Notes under the pieces: generated by a model
Database searches by the model: none
The model's input: the letters and a program-made list of their open reading frames with translations, nothing else
What the model was told of the DNA's origin: nothing
DNA from: Micromonospora sp. WMMD812
GTDB lineage: Bacteria > Actinomycetota > Actinomycetes > Mycobacteriales > Micromonosporaceae
Reading direction: 5' to 3'
Length of the DNA stretch: 64,000 nucleotides
Assembly (NCBI RefSeq): GCF_027497215.1
Contig: NZ_CP114904.1
Coordinates: 4,238,001 to 4,302,000 of the forward strand
Part shown: positions 42,481-51,940 of the stretch, piece by piece
How positions within the stretch are numbered: the stretch's first letter is position 1
Layout of the letters: each line of letters begins with the position of its first letter
Program-made: the position numbers and the translations under genes

Positions 42481-43554
42481 TCAGCTGGTGCGGTCGGCGA
42501 CGAAGTCGCAGAGCGACTCCAGCGCGCGCCGAGCCGGGTTGTGCGGCAGCGGCGCGAGCTTGGCCCGGGCGTCCTCCGCATAGCTGCGCACGGTCTCCCG
42601 GGCCCGCTTGAGGGCCGGGCTCTCCCGGAGCAGGCCGAGCGCCTCGGCGTGCAGGACGTCGTCGGTCACCGCACCGGCCGCGAGGATCTCGCGGAGCCGG
42701 ACCGACGCGGCGTCGGAGTCGTCGCCGCCCCGGGCGTAGAGGACCGGCAGCGTCGGCACGCCCTCGCGCAGGTCGGTGCCCGGGGTCTTGCCCGACTGGA
42801 CGGACTCCGAGGCGATGTCGAGCAGATCGTCGGAGAGCTGGAAGGCGACGCCGATGGTCTCGCCGTAGCCGGCGAGCGCCTCGACGTGCTCCGGCGACGC
42901 GCCGCCGAACATCCCGCCGAAGCGCGCCGAGGTGGCGATCAGCGAACCGGTCTTCCCCGCGATCACGTGGAGGTAGTGCGCCACCGGGTCGTCGCCGGGG
43001 CGGGGGCCGACGGTCTCGGCGATCTGGCCGTGCACCAGCCGGGCGAACGTGCGCGCCTGGAGGCGTACCGCCTCGGTGCCGAGGTCGGCCGCGAGGTCCG
43101 CGGCACGGGCGAAGAGGTAGTCACCGACCAGGATGGCCACCGAGTTCGTCCACCGCGAGTTGGCGCTCGGCGCGCCCCGACGCACGGCCGCCTCGTCCAT
43201 CACGTCGTCGTGGTAGAGCGTCGCCAGGTGGGTGAGCTCCATCACCACCGCAGCCGGCACGACCTGCGCGATGGTCGGGTCGCCGAACTGGGCACACAGC
43301 GCCACCAGCAGCGGCCGGAACCGCTTGCCACCGGCCTCGACCAGGTGCCGGGCGGCCTCCGTGACGAACGGGTCCGCGCTGGACACGCTAGCCCGCAGCT
43401 CGACCTCCACGTCGTCGAGCAGAGCCAGCACGGACGCCTCGAGCTGGGGATCGGCGAGATAGAGGCCGAGCGCCCCGAACTGACCCGTGTTCTGCCGGCT
43501 CCGACGGCCGCCGGAGCCGGTGGCACCTGTTCGCTCGCCAGCCGGATTCACCAC
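42481..43554 (-). CDS. long-chain polyprenyl diphosphate synthase
   Basis: Makes the isoprenoid side chain, here most likely that of menaquinone, by chain extension with isopentenyl diphosphate. The 357-residue protein has both aspartate-rich motifs of trans-prenyltransferases: DDVMD at 116-120 (YHDDVMDEAAVRRG) and DDLLD at 242-246 (QLSDDLLDIAS), plus the GGKRFRP block near 75. The residues before the first motif are not bulky at the -5 position, which fits long products. GTG 43554 or 43551 are both possible starts. It lies directly after the nuo operon on the same strand; grcC1 stands near menJ and menG in mycobacteria. Confidence 0.9.
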   Translation of the reverse strand: MVNPAGERTGATGSGGRRSRQNTGQFGALGLYLADPQLEASVLALLDDVEVELRASVSSADPFVTEAARHLVEAGGKRFRPLLVALCAQFGDPTIAQVVPAAVVMELTHLATLYHDDVMDEAAVRRGAPSANSRWTNSVAILVGDYLFARAADLAADLGTEAVRLQARTFARLVHGQIAETVGPRPGDDPVAHYLHVIAGKTGSLIATSARFGGMFGGASPEHVEALAGYGETIGVAFQLSDDLLDIASESVQSGKTPGTDLREGVPTLPVLYARGGDDSDAASVRLREILAAGAVTDDVLHAEALGLLRESPALKRARETVRSYAEDARAKLAPLPHNPARRALESLCDFVADRTS

Positions 43555-43647
43555 GTCTCAACCATGCCACACGCGTTCGACCTGCCCCGGGCGGGGGCGA
43601 CGTGCCGACGCCGGGCCGGGTGTGCAGGCCAGCCAGCGAATACGGCG

Positions 43648-43679
43648 GAGGGCCGGCACGCCACGGCGTACCGGCCCTC
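43648..43679 (-). terminator. hairpin terminator after the nuo operon
   Basis: A 15-bp inverted repeat with one mismatch (43648-43662 with 43665-43679) starts 18 bases beyond the nuoN stop codon. Confidence 0.65.
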
Positions 43680-43696
43680 GTCGGCCCGAAAGTCGG

Positions 43697-45250
43697 TCAT
43701 CTGACGAATTCGGCGGCCCCGGTGGCCAGGTCCAGCAGCGGTGCCGGGGCGATGCCGAGGACCAGCGTGGCCACCACGCCGATCATCAGCGCGGCCGAGG
43801 TGAGCGCGCCCGGGACCGCGACGGTCGGAGTGGACTCGCCCGGCTCGGACAGCCACATCATGACCACGACCCGCAGGTACGGGAAGGCCAGCACCATGCT
43901 GGTCAGCACGCCGGCGATCACCAGCCACGCGCGTCCCTCGGCGAGCGCCGGACCGAAGACCGCGAACTTGCTGGTGAAGCCGCTGGTCAGCGGGATGCCG
44001 GCGAACGCGAGCAGGATGAACGTGAACAGTCCCGCGTAGAACGGCGAGCGACGCCCCAGCCCGGCCCACCGGGAGAGGTGGGTCGCCTCCCCGTCGGCGT
44101 CCCGGACCAGGGTCACCACGGCGAACGCGGCGAGCACCGAGAAGCCGTACGCGACCAGGTAGAACATCGTGCCGGAGAGCCCGTCCTTCGACGGCGCCAG
44201 CACCCCGACCAGCAGGTAGCCGGCGTTGGCGATCGAGGAGTACGCCAGCAGTCGCTTGATGTCGGTCTGGGTCACCGCGAGCACCGCGCCGACCAGCATG
44301 GTCAGCACCGCCACCGCGCCGAGCACCGGGGTGAAGTCCCAGGCGGCACCGGCGAAGGCGACGTGGAAGACCCGGAGCAGGGCGCCGAACGCGGCGACCT
44401 TGGTACAGGCGGCCATGAAGCTGGTGACCGGGGTCGGCGCGCCCTGGTAGACGTCCGGCGTCCAGACGTGGAACGGCGCGGCGGCCGCCTTGAACAGCAG
44501 GCCGATCGCGAGCAGGGCCATGCCGGCGAAAAGCAGCACCGGGCTGGCCGGCGACTCGCCCACCGCCGCGTTGATGGTGGCGAAGTCCACGCCGGCGGAG
44601 CGACCCGGGATCCCGGCCGTGAAGCCGTAGATCAGGGCCACGCCGAACAGGAAGAACGCCGAGGCGTACGCGCCGAGCAGGAAGTACTTCATCGCCGCCT
44701 CCTGGCTCAGCAGGCGCCGGCGGCGAGCCAGCGCGCAGAGCAGGTAGAGCGGCAGCGAGAAGACCTCGAGGGCGATGAACATGGTCAGCAGGTCGTTCGC
44801 CGCCACGAAGATCAGCATGCCGCCGATGGCGAACGAGGTCAGCGGGTAGACCTCGGTCGCGCCGCCAGCGCCCTCGGCCTGCCGCCGGTCGTCGACGGAC
44901 TCGGCGGTCACCGCGGCCTGGGCGACGAACGCGCCGCCCCGCTCCACCGCGCGCTCGCCGATCAGCAGCAGCGCCATCGCGGAGAGCACCAGGATCGCGC
45001 CCTGGAGGAAGAGCGTCGGGCCGTCGACGGCGATCGCCGAACCGGCGGTGATCAGCCGGTCGTCGGCGTTCAGCACCACCATGGTCAGTGCGGCGAGCAC
45101 CGCGAGCAGCGCCACCGACAGCTGCAACACGTGCCGCAGGCGCCGCGGCACGAACGCCTCGACCAGGACCCCGACCAGCGCGGCGCCCAACATGATCAGG
45201 ATCGGGGCGAGCGCCGCGTAGTCGATCGACGGCAGCTTGAGTTCGGTCAC
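43697..45250 (-). CDS. nuoN: NADH-quinone oxidoreductase subunit N
   Basis: Antiporter-like proton-pumping subunit of complex I. The 517-residue protein has about 14 membrane helices and the conserved core LLFKAAAAPFHVWTPDVYQG, with the central Lys, and TQTDIKRLLAYSSIANAGYL. The N-terminus is extended by a segment unusual in containing a loop rich in charged residues (ESVDDRRQAEGAGG) between early helices. GTG 45250 is the start; the 61-base gap to nuoM contains a purine-rich repeat-like sequence. It is the last gene of the nuo operon. Confidence 0.96.
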   Translation of the reverse strand: MTELKLPSIDYAALAPILIMLGAALVGVLVEAFVPRRLRHVLQLSVALLAVLAALTMVVLNADDRLITAGSAIAVDGPTLFLQGAILVLSAMALLLIGERAVERGGAFVAQAAVTAESVDDRRQAEGAGGATEVYPLTSFAIGGMLIFVAANDLLTMFIALEVFSLPLYLLCALARRRRLLSQEAAMKYFLLGAYASAFFLFGVALIYGFTAGIPGRSAGVDFATINAAVGESPASPVLLFAGMALLAIGLLFKAAAAPFHVWTPDVYQGAPTPVTSFMAACTKVAAFGALLRVFHVAFAGAAWDFTPVLGAVAVLTMLVGAVLAVTQTDIKRLLAYSSIANAGYLLVGVLAPSKDGLSGTMFYLVAYGFSVLAAFAVVTLVRDADGEATHLSRWAGLGRRSPFYAGLFTFILLAFAGIPLTSGFTSKFAVFGPALAEGRAWLVIAGVLTSMVLAFPYLRVVVMMWLSEPGESTPTVAVPGALTSAALMIGVVATLVLGIAPAPLLDLATGAAEFVR

Positions 45251-45311
45251 CGGGCCAACCTTCCGTTCGCGACTGCGGGGCTCACTCGCTCCGCTCGTTC
45301 ACTCCTCGCGC

Positions 45312-46847
45312 TCACCGGCTGGCCTCCTGGACACCGATGTCCACCGACGGGGCGGGGTCCGTCCGGCCGATGTCGTCCATGGTCGCCTGGACGGCGGGGT
45401 TGATCACATCGGTGACCGGCTTCGGGTAGAAGCCGAGCAGCACGATGAGGGCGATCAGGGGTGCGACCACGACCTTCTCGCGCAGGTTGAGGTCACGGCG
45501 CATCCCGTCGACCTCGGTCAGGGCCGGGTTGAGCGTGCCCTGGGTGGTGCGCTGCACCATCCACAGCACGTACGCCGCGGCGAGGATGATGCCGACCGTG
45601 GCGATGACCGCGACCGGCTTGTTTACCGTGAAGGTGCCGATCAGCACCAGGAACTCGGAGATGAAGGGCGCGGTGCCGGGCAGCGCGAGCGAGGCGAGGC
45701 CGGCGAAGAAGAGCACCCCGGCCAGCACCGGGACCAGCTTGCCGGCACCGCCGAAGTCACTGATCAGGGCCGATCCGCGGCGCGCGATCAGCATGCCCAC
45801 CACGAGGAAGAGCAGGCCGGTGGCGAGGCCGTGGTTGACCATGTAGAGCACCGCACCCGTGCCGGCCTGGGTGGTGAAGGCGAAGATGCCCACCCCGATG
45901 AAGCCGAAGTGCGCGATCGAGGTGTAGGACACCAGCCGCTTCAGGTCGTTCTGGCCGACCGCCAGCAGCGCGGCGTAGATGATGCCGATCAGGCCGAGCG
46001 CCAGCGCCCAGGGGGCGAACCACTTGGCCGCGTCCGGGAAGAGCGGCAGGCAGTACCGCAGGATGCCGAAGGTGCCGACCTTGTCGAGGACGCCGACCAG
46101 CAGGGCCGCCGCGCCGGCCGGAGCCGCGCCACCGGCGTCCGGCAGCCAGGTGTGGAACGGGAAGAACGGCGCCTTGATGGCGAACGCGACGAAGAAGCCG
46201 AGGAACAGCCAGCGCTCGGTGCCGGTGGAGATGTCCACCTGGGAGAGCGCCTGCCAGTCGAAGGTCTTCCCGCCGACCACCCAGAGGCCGATCACCGCGG
46301 CGAGCATGAACAGGCCGCCGACCAGCGAGTAGAGGAAGAACTTGACCGCCGCGTACTGCCGCTGGTGGCCGCCGTAGCTGCCGATCAGGAAGTACATCGG
46401 CACCAGCATGACCTCGAAGAACACGTAGAACAGGAAGACGTCGGCGGCCGCGAAGACGCCGATCATCGTGCACTCGAGGATGAGCAGCAGGGCGAAGTAG
46501 ACCGGCACCGAGCGCTTCGACGACTCGGCGTCGTGCCAGGACGCCAGGATCACCAGCGGCACCAGCACCGCGATCAGCATCAGCATGACGAGCGCGATGC
46601 CGTCCGCGGCGAAGGTGAAGTTGACGCCCCAGTTCGGGATCCAGGCGTACGACTCGCGGAACTGGAACCGGTCACCGCCGGCCTTGAAGGCGATCCACAT
46701 GACCACCGCGAGCACCAGCACCAGCAGCGACCAGACGAACGCCACCTGCTTGGCCAGCTCCGGCCGGCGGCGCGGCAGGAGCGCCACCACCAGGGCGCCC
46801 ACCAGCGGCGCCACGGTGAGCACCGAGAGGAACGGGAAGTTGGACAT
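45312..46847 (-). CDS. nuoM: NADH-quinone oxidoreductase subunit M
   Basis: Antiporter-like proton-pumping membrane subunit of complex I, 511 residues and about 14 helices. Conserved elements are FYVFFEVMLVPMYFLIGSYG with the functional Glu, AFAIKAPFFPFHTWLPDA with the central Lys, and LKRLVSYTSIAHFGFIG. ATG 46847 has GGAGGTAAGG upstream at slightly long spacing. It follows nuoL by 64 bases. Confidence 0.97.
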   Translation of the reverse strand: MSNFPFLSVLTVAPLVGALVVALLPRRRPELAKQVAFVWSLLVLVLAVVMWIAFKAGGDRFQFRESYAWIPNWGVNFTFAADGIALVMLMLIAVLVPLVILASWHDAESSKRSVPVYFALLLILECTMIGVFAAADVFLFYVFFEVMLVPMYFLIGSYGGHQRQYAAVKFFLYSLVGGLFMLAAVIGLWVVGGKTFDWQALSQVDISTGTERWLFLGFFVAFAIKAPFFPFHTWLPDAGGAAPAGAAALLVGVLDKVGTFGILRYCLPLFPDAAKWFAPWALALGLIGIIYAALLAVGQNDLKRLVSYTSIAHFGFIGVGIFAFTTQAGTGAVLYMVNHGLATGLLFLVVGMLIARRGSALISDFGGAGKLVPVLAGVLFFAGLASLALPGTAPFISEFLVLIGTFTVNKPVAVIATVGIILAAAYVLWMVQRTTQGTLNPALTEVDGMRRDLNLREKVVVAPLIALIVLLGFYPKPVTDVINPAVQATMDDIGRTDPAPSVDIGVQEASR

Positions 46848-46911
46848 TATGCGGCCTTACCTCCGTCGTCACTGCGTGGTCCGCCGGCGGGGGCGGCCGG
46901 GAAGAGGTCGA

Positions 46912-48870
46912 TCACGCCAGCCACCCCGCCTGCACGGCCAGGAACGCCGCCACCACCAGCAGCGCGCCGGTCAGGATCGAGGTCGCGTACGACCGGACGA
47001 AGCCGGTCTGCAGCCGCCGGAGCCGGCCCGAGCCGCCACCGACGGCGGCGGCGAGACCGTTGACCAGACCGTCCACACCCCGGTTGTCGAGGAAGACGAG
47101 CGCCCGGGTGAGGAAGATGCCCGGCTTCTCGAAGATCGCCTCGTTGAAGGCGTCGGTGTAGAGGTTGCGGCGGGCGGCGGTGACCAGCACCCCGGCCGGC
47201 TGCGGCGCGGTGGCCGTCCCGTTGCGGAACAGGAACCACGCCAGCCCGGCGCCGAGCACGGTGACCAGGATCGACAGGACCGTGATCACGGCGTGGGAGA
47301 GGACCGGGTGGTGCTCCGCGTGCTCGCCGCCGAGGCCCGCGGTGGCGGTGAGCCAGTCCGGCACCGAGGTGGAGAGCAGGTAGCCCGCCCCGATCGAGCC
47401 GATCGCCAGCAGGACCAGCGGGACGGTCATCAGCTTCGGCGACTCGTGCGGGTGCTCGATGTCCTCGGTCCAGCGAGCCGGGCCGTGGAAGGTGAGCACG
47501 AAGAGCCGGGTCATGTAGAACGCGGTCAGCCCGGCGCCGAGCAGGGCCGCGCCGCCGAAGAGCCAGGCGGTCCAGTCCTCCCGCTCGAACGCCGCCACGA
47601 TGATCGGCTCCTTGGAGAAGAAGCCGGACAGCGGCGGGATGCCGATGATCGCGAGCCAGCCCATCATGAACGTCAGCCAGGTGACCTTCATGTGCTTCGC
47701 CAGCGCCCCGAACCGGCGGATGTCCACCTGGTCCTTCATGCCGTGCATGACCGAGCCGGCCCCGAGGAACATGTTGGCCTTGAAGAAGCCGTGCGCCAGC
47801 AGGTGAATGATGGCCAGCGCGTACGCGCCCCCACCGAGCCCGACGCCGAGGAACATGTAGCCGATCTGGCTCACCGTCGACCAGGCCAGCACCCGCTTGA
47901 TGTCGTCCTTGGCCGCGCCGATGACGCAGCCGATAAGCAGGGTGAGCGCGCCGACGCTGACCACCACGAGCTGGAGCGTCGAGTTCGCCGAGAAGATCGG
48001 GTTCGACCGGGCGATCAGGTAGACACCGGCGGTGACCATGGTGGCCGCGTGGATGAGCGCCGACACCGGGGTCGGGCCCTCCATTGCGTCCGGCAGCCAC
48101 GCCTGGAGCGGGAACTGGCCGGACTTGCCGGTCGCGCCGAGCAGCAGCAGCAGGCCGAGCACGAGCACCGTGGTCGCGCCGATCGCGCCGACCCCGTTGA
48201 ACACCTCGTCGTACTGCGTGGTGCCGAGGGTGGCGAACATGATGAAGATGCCGATGGCCAGGCCCGCGTCGCCGACCCGGTTCATCAGGAACGCCTTCTT
48301 GCCGGCGGTGGCGGCGCTGGGCCGGCCGTACCAGAAGGAGATCAGCAGGTACGACGCCAGACCGACGCCCTCCCAGCCGAAGTAGAGCATCACGTAGTTG
48401 TTGCCGAGCACCAGCAGCAGCATGGCGGCGACGAACAGGTTGAAGTACCCGAAGAACCGTCGCCGGCCCTCGTCGTGCGCCATGTACTCGACCGCGTAGA
48501 GGTGGATGAGGAAACCCACCCCGGTGATCAGCAGGACGAAGACCGCGGCCAGCGGGTCGAAGAGCAGGCCGAAGTCCACGTGCAGGCCGCCGACCGAGAT
48601 GAAGTCCCAGAGGCTCAGCTCGACCGACCTGTTCTCCAGGCCGCGCAGCTGGAAGAACGAGGCGAGGCCGAGCACGAACGACACGCCGATCGCGGAAACT
48701 CCGAGCCAGTGCCCCCACCGGTCGGCGCGCCGGCCGAGCAGCAGCAGGATCGCCGCGCTGACCAGCGGGATCGCCACCAGCAGCCAGACGCTGCCGAGCA
48801 GGCCGTCCGCCGTCGCATAGGTGACGGCCCCCGCCGGCTCGGCCGGGGCGTTCGTCAGAATCTCTCCCAC
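46912..48870 (-). CDS. nuoL: NADH-quinone oxidoreductase subunit L
   Basis: The distal antiporter-like proton-pumping subunit of complex I. The 652-residue protein contains the motif FGWEGVGLASYLLISFW with its Glu, ATGKSGQFPLQAWLPDAMEG with the central Lys, and ALIHAATMVTAGVYL. A long C-terminal part after about residue 500 corresponds to the lateral helix that lies along the membrane arm, ending in a final membrane helix. GTG 48870 has AAAGGGG upstream. It starts 11 bases after nuoK. Confidence 0.97.
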   Translation of the reverse strand: MGEILTNAPAEPAGAVTYATADGLLGSVWLLVAIPLVSAAILLLLGRRADRWGHWLGVSAIGVSFVLGLASFFQLRGLENRSVELSLWDFISVGGLHVDFGLLFDPLAAVFVLLITGVGFLIHLYAVEYMAHDEGRRRFFGYFNLFVAAMLLLVLGNNYVMLYFGWEGVGLASYLLISFWYGRPSAATAGKKAFLMNRVGDAGLAIGIFIMFATLGTTQYDEVFNGVGAIGATTVLVLGLLLLLGATGKSGQFPLQAWLPDAMEGPTPVSALIHAATMVTAGVYLIARSNPIFSANSTLQLVVVSVGALTLLIGCVIGAAKDDIKRVLAWSTVSQIGYMFLGVGLGGGAYALAIIHLLAHGFFKANMFLGAGSVMHGMKDQVDIRRFGALAKHMKVTWLTFMMGWLAIIGIPPLSGFFSKEPIIVAAFEREDWTAWLFGGAALLGAGLTAFYMTRLFVLTFHGPARWTEDIEHPHESPKLMTVPLVLLAIGSIGAGYLLSTSVPDWLTATAGLGGEHAEHHPVLSHAVITVLSILVTVLGAGLAWFLFRNGTATAPQPAGVLVTAARRNLYTDAFNEAIFEKPGIFLTRALVFLDNRGVDGLVNGLAAAVGGGSGRLRRLQTGFVRSYATSILTGALLVVAAFLAVQAGWLA

Positions 48871-48881
48871 CGCAGGCCCCT

Positions 48882-49181
48882 TTAGTACTTGAGCAGGTTG
48901 GCGTCGTCGACGCTCGCCGAGCGCCGGGTCCGGAAGATCGCCATGATGATCGCGAGCCCGACCACGACCTCGGCCGCCGCCACCACCATCACGAAGAACG
49001 CCATGATCTGACCGTTGAGGTCACCGTTGATCCGGCTGAAGGTGACCAGCGTCAGGTTGGCCGCGTTGAGCATCAGCTCGACGCACATGAACAGCACGAT
49101 CGCGTTCCGGCGGATGAGCACCCCGGCGGCGCCGATGGTGAAGAGCACCGCCGCGAGCACCAGGTAGTAGTCAGGAGTCAC
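48882..49181 (-). CDS. nuoK: NADH-quinone oxidoreductase subunit K
   Basis: A 99-residue membrane subunit of complex I with three helices. The second helix holds the conserved Glu in [15 protein letters not shown] and the third has [17 protein letters not shown]. Both glutamates are required for proton pumping in other species. The GTG overlaps the nuoJ stop by four bases (GTGA). Confidence 0.96.
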   Translation of the reverse strand: MTPDYYLVLAAVLFTIGAAGVLIRRNAIVLFMCVELMLNAANLTLVTFSRINGDLNGQIMAFFVMVVAAAEVVVGLAIIMAIFRTRRSASVDDANLLKY

Positions 49182-49948
49182 TTTTCTGTGCCCTTCAGCG
49201 AGGTCTCCTGCGCGGTCAGCTCGCGGACCGGCAGGATGTCCGGCGTGCTCCGCTCGGTGAGCCGCCCGTCCGGCAGCCGGGCCGGGGTGGCCACCGAGGA
49301 GGAGGTGGCGAAGACACCCGGGCCGGGCTTCGGGCCGGGGTAGTTGCCCGGGCGGAAGCGGGCCCGCATGGTCGACGGCTGGTCGACCTTGTCCTGCTTG
49401 CGCCGCTCGATGTGCGCCAGCACCATCGCGCCGACCGCCGCCGTGATCAGCAGCGCCGAGGTGAGTTCGAAGGCGAAGACGTACTTGGTGAAGAGCAGCC
49501 GGGCGATGCCCTGCACGTTCCCCTCGGCGTTGGCCTGGTCCAGGCCGACCGCCGTGGTGCCCTCCAGCGCCCGGTAGATGCCGCCGCCGACCAGGCCGGC
49601 GAAGCCGAGGCCGAGCAGCACCGCCGCGGCCCGCTGGCCGCGCAGCGTCTCGATCAGCGAGTCGGACGCGTCCCGCCCGACCAGCATCAGCACGAACAGG
49701 AAGAGCATCATGATCGCGCCGGTGTAGACGATGATCTGCACCATGCCGATGAACGGCCCGGCCTGGAGCACGTAGAACACGCCCAGGCAGAGCATCGTCA
49801 GCACCAGGAACAGCGCCGAGTGCACGGCGTTGCGGGCGGCCACCATCCCGATCGCCCCGATCAGCGCGAGCGGGGCGAGGATCCAGAAGGTGACCTCCTC
49901 GCCGCCGGACACCGCACCCGCCGCGGCCAGCACGGTCTGCGTGGTCAT
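49178..49948 (-). CDS. nuoJ: NADH-quinone oxidoreductase subunit J
   Basis: A 256-residue membrane subunit of complex I with five helices. The conserved third-helix region reads [20 protein letters not shown], containing the pi-bulge Tyr. After the last helix there is a soluble tail of about 75 residues (from [17 protein letters not shown]), longer than in enteric bacteria. ATG 49948 overlaps the nuoI stop in ATGA. Confidence 0.95.
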   Translation of the reverse strand: MTTQTVLAAAGAVSGGEEVTFWILAPLALIGAIGMVAARNAVHSALFLVLTMLCLGVFYVLQAGPFIGMVQIIVYTGAIMMLFLFVLMLVGRDASDSLIETLRGQRAAAVLLGLGFAGLVGGGIYRALEGTTAVGLDQANAEGNVQGIARLLFTKYVFAFELTSALLITAAVGAMVLAHIERRKQDKVDQPSTMRARFRPGNYPGPKPGPGVFATSSSVATPARLPDGRLTERSTPDILPVRELTAQETSLKGTEK

Positions 49949-50586
49949 GCCCCATCCCCCTTGCCGGCCCCGGCGCGCTGGGCGGCCTGCTCGGCGCCCG
50001 GGAACGTCACGCCGGGGTGCTCCTCGACCGCGTACCGGCCGGGGCCCATCGGGGAGCGTTCCGCGCCCGCCGAGGTGCCCGGGTTGGTCAGCGAGCCGAC
50101 GTAGTAGTCCTTCTCGCTCTCGCCCAGCCGCATCGGGTGCGGTGGCTGCTCCATGCCGGGCAGCAGCGGCGCGAGCAGCTGCTCCTTCGTGAAGATCAGG
50201 TCCTGCCGGTTGTCCCGGGCCAGCTCGTACTCGTTGCTCATGGTGAGCGAACGGGTCGGGCAGGCCTCGATGCAGAGCCCGCAGAAGATGCACCGGGCGT
50301 AGTTGATCTGGTAGACGCTGGCGTACCGCTCACCCGGCGAGAAGCGCTGCTCGTCGGTGTTGTCGCCACCCTCCACGTAGATCGCGTCGGCCGGGCAGGC
50401 CCAGGCGCACAGCTCGCACCCGATGCACTTCTCCAGGCCGTCCGGGTGCCGGTTGAGGATGTGCCGCCCGTGGTAGCGCGGCGCCGACACCGGCGGCTTG
50501 AACGGGTAGTCGGTCGTGACGACCTTCCTGAACATGTGCGAGAAGGTGACACCGAAGCCCTTGAACGTTCCGGTGATCGCGCCCAC
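49945..50586 (-). CDS. nuoI: NADH-quinone oxidoreductase subunit I
   Basis: A 213-residue peripheral subunit carrying two [4Fe-4S] clusters (N6a and N6b). The ligands are Cys54, 57, 60 and 64 ([11 protein letters not shown]) and Cys99, 102, 105 and 109 ([11 protein letters not shown]). A C-terminal extension of about 60 residues rich in Gly, Pro and Ala follows the ferredoxin fold. GTG 50586 has GGAGG six bases upstream, inside the end of nuoH, and the two genes are one base apart. Confidence 0.97.
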   Translation of the reverse strand: MGAITGTFKGFGVTFSHMFRKVVTTDYPFKPPVSAPRYHGRHILNRHPDGLEKCIGCELCAWACPADAIYVEGGDNTDEQRFSPGERYASVYQINYARCIFCGLCIEACPTRSLTMSNEYELARDNRQDLIFTKEQLLAPLLPGMEQPPHPMRLGESEKDYYVGSLTNPGTSAGAERSPMGPGRYAVEEHPGVTFPGAEQAAQRAGAGKGDGA

Positions 50587-50587
50587 G

Positions 50588-51940
50588 TCACACCTCCCTG
50601 GAGTCCGAGCCGGCGACGATGTTGGCCGGCTCCCGCTCGGCGACCACGCGCCTGGTGCGCGGGCTCGGTGGTACCTGAAGATCCATCGGCGGCAGCGGGA
50701 AGCTGCCGTGCGGACGGCTGTTGACCCGCTCCTGGACGCTCGGCTTCGGCTGCGGCTTCCGGCTCGGCCAGAAGAGCGTCAGGAGCAGCAGCGCCCCGGC
50801 CGGGACGCCGACCGCGATCAGCTTGCCCTGGGTGTCCCAGTCCTCGATCGAGCGCAGCCCGCTCAGCACCAGGATCCAGACCAGGTTGATCGGCAGCAGC
50901 ACCTTCCAGCCGAACCGCATGAACTGGTCGTAGCGGAGGCGGGGCAGCGTGCCGCGCAGCCACACGAAGACGAAGACCAGCGCGATGACCTTGCCGAAGA
51001 ACCAGAGCATCGGCCACCAACCGGAGTTGGCGCCCTCCCAGAGGGTGATCGGCCAGGGCGCCCGCCAGCCACCGAGGAAGAGCGTCACGGTGACCGCGGA
51101 CATGGTCACCATCGACACGTACTCGGAGAGCATGAAGAGCGCGAACTTCAGCGAGCTGTACTCGGTCATGAAGCCCGCGACCAGCTCGGACTCCGCCTCG
51201 GGCAGGTCGAACGGCGCGCGGTTGGTCTCGGCGACCGTGGAGATGAAGAAGATGACGAAGCTCGGCAGCAGGAGGATCGCGTACCAGCCGGGAGCCGGGA
51301 TCTCCGTGCCGAACACGGTCAGCCGGGTGGCGTCGCCCTGTGCGGCGACGATCCCGCTGGTGCTCATCGTGCCGGCGGTCATGAAGACCGCCACGATGCT
51401 CAGCCCCATGGCGACCTCGTACGAGATCATCTGGGCGCTCGAGCGGAGACCGCCGAGGAGCGGGTAGGTCGAGCCGGAGGCCCAGCCGCCGAGCACGATG
51501 CCGTAGATGCCCATCGACGAGCAGGCCAGCAGCACCAGCACCGCCACCGGCACGTCGGTGACCTGCAACGGCGTGTGGTGACCGAAGATGCTCACCATCG
51601 GCCCGAACGGCACCACCGACAGCGCGGTGACCGCGCAGATGACCGAGACGGTCGGCGCGAAGAAGTAGACCACCTTGTCCGCGGCCCGCGGCAGGATGTC
51701 CTCCTTGAAGGCCATCTTCAGACCGTCGGCCAAGGTCTGCAGCAGGCCGAACGGGCCGACCTGGTTGGGGCCGGGCCGCACCTGCATGAAGCCGACCACG
51801 CGCCGCTCGAACCAGACGCCGAGCAGGGTGGCGAGCACCGCGAAGACGAAGGCGAATGCGACCTTGATGAGGACCAGCCACCACGGATCCTTGCCGAAGT
51901 CGGCCAGCGTCGGATCCTGCGCCACGACGTAGAGGTTCAC
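50588..51940 (-). CDS. nuoH: NADH-quinone oxidoreductase subunit H
   Basis: A 450-residue membrane subunit that forms much of the quinone-binding chamber. Eight or more helices are visible, with conserved loops [38 protein letters not shown] and [20 protein letters not shown], the latter rich in functional Glu/Asp. A Pro-rich C-terminal tail of about 60 residues extends beyond the last helix. The GTG overlaps the nuoG stop by four bases. Confidence 0.97.
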   Translation of the reverse strand: MNLYVVAQDPTLADFGKDPWWLVLIKVAFAFVFAVLATLLGVWFERRVVGFMQVRPGPNQVGPFGLLQTLADGLKMAFKEDILPRAADKVVYFFAPTVSVICAVTALSVVPFGPMVSIFGHHTPLQVTDVPVAVLVLLACSSMGIYGIVLGGWASGSTYPLLGGLRSSAQMISYEVAMGLSIVAVFMTAGTMSTSGIVAAQGDATRLTVFGTEIPAPGWYAILLLPSFVIFFISTVAETNRAPFDLPEAESELVAGFMTEYSSLKFALFMLSEYVSMVTMSAVTVTLFLGGWRAPWPITLWEGANSGWWPMLWFFGKVIALVFVFVWLRGTLPRLRYDQFMRFGWKVLLPINLVWILVLSGLRSIEDWDTQGKLIAVGVPAGALLLLTLFWPSRKPQPKPSVQERVNSRPHGSFPLPPMDLQVPPSPRTRRVVAEREPANIVAGSDSREV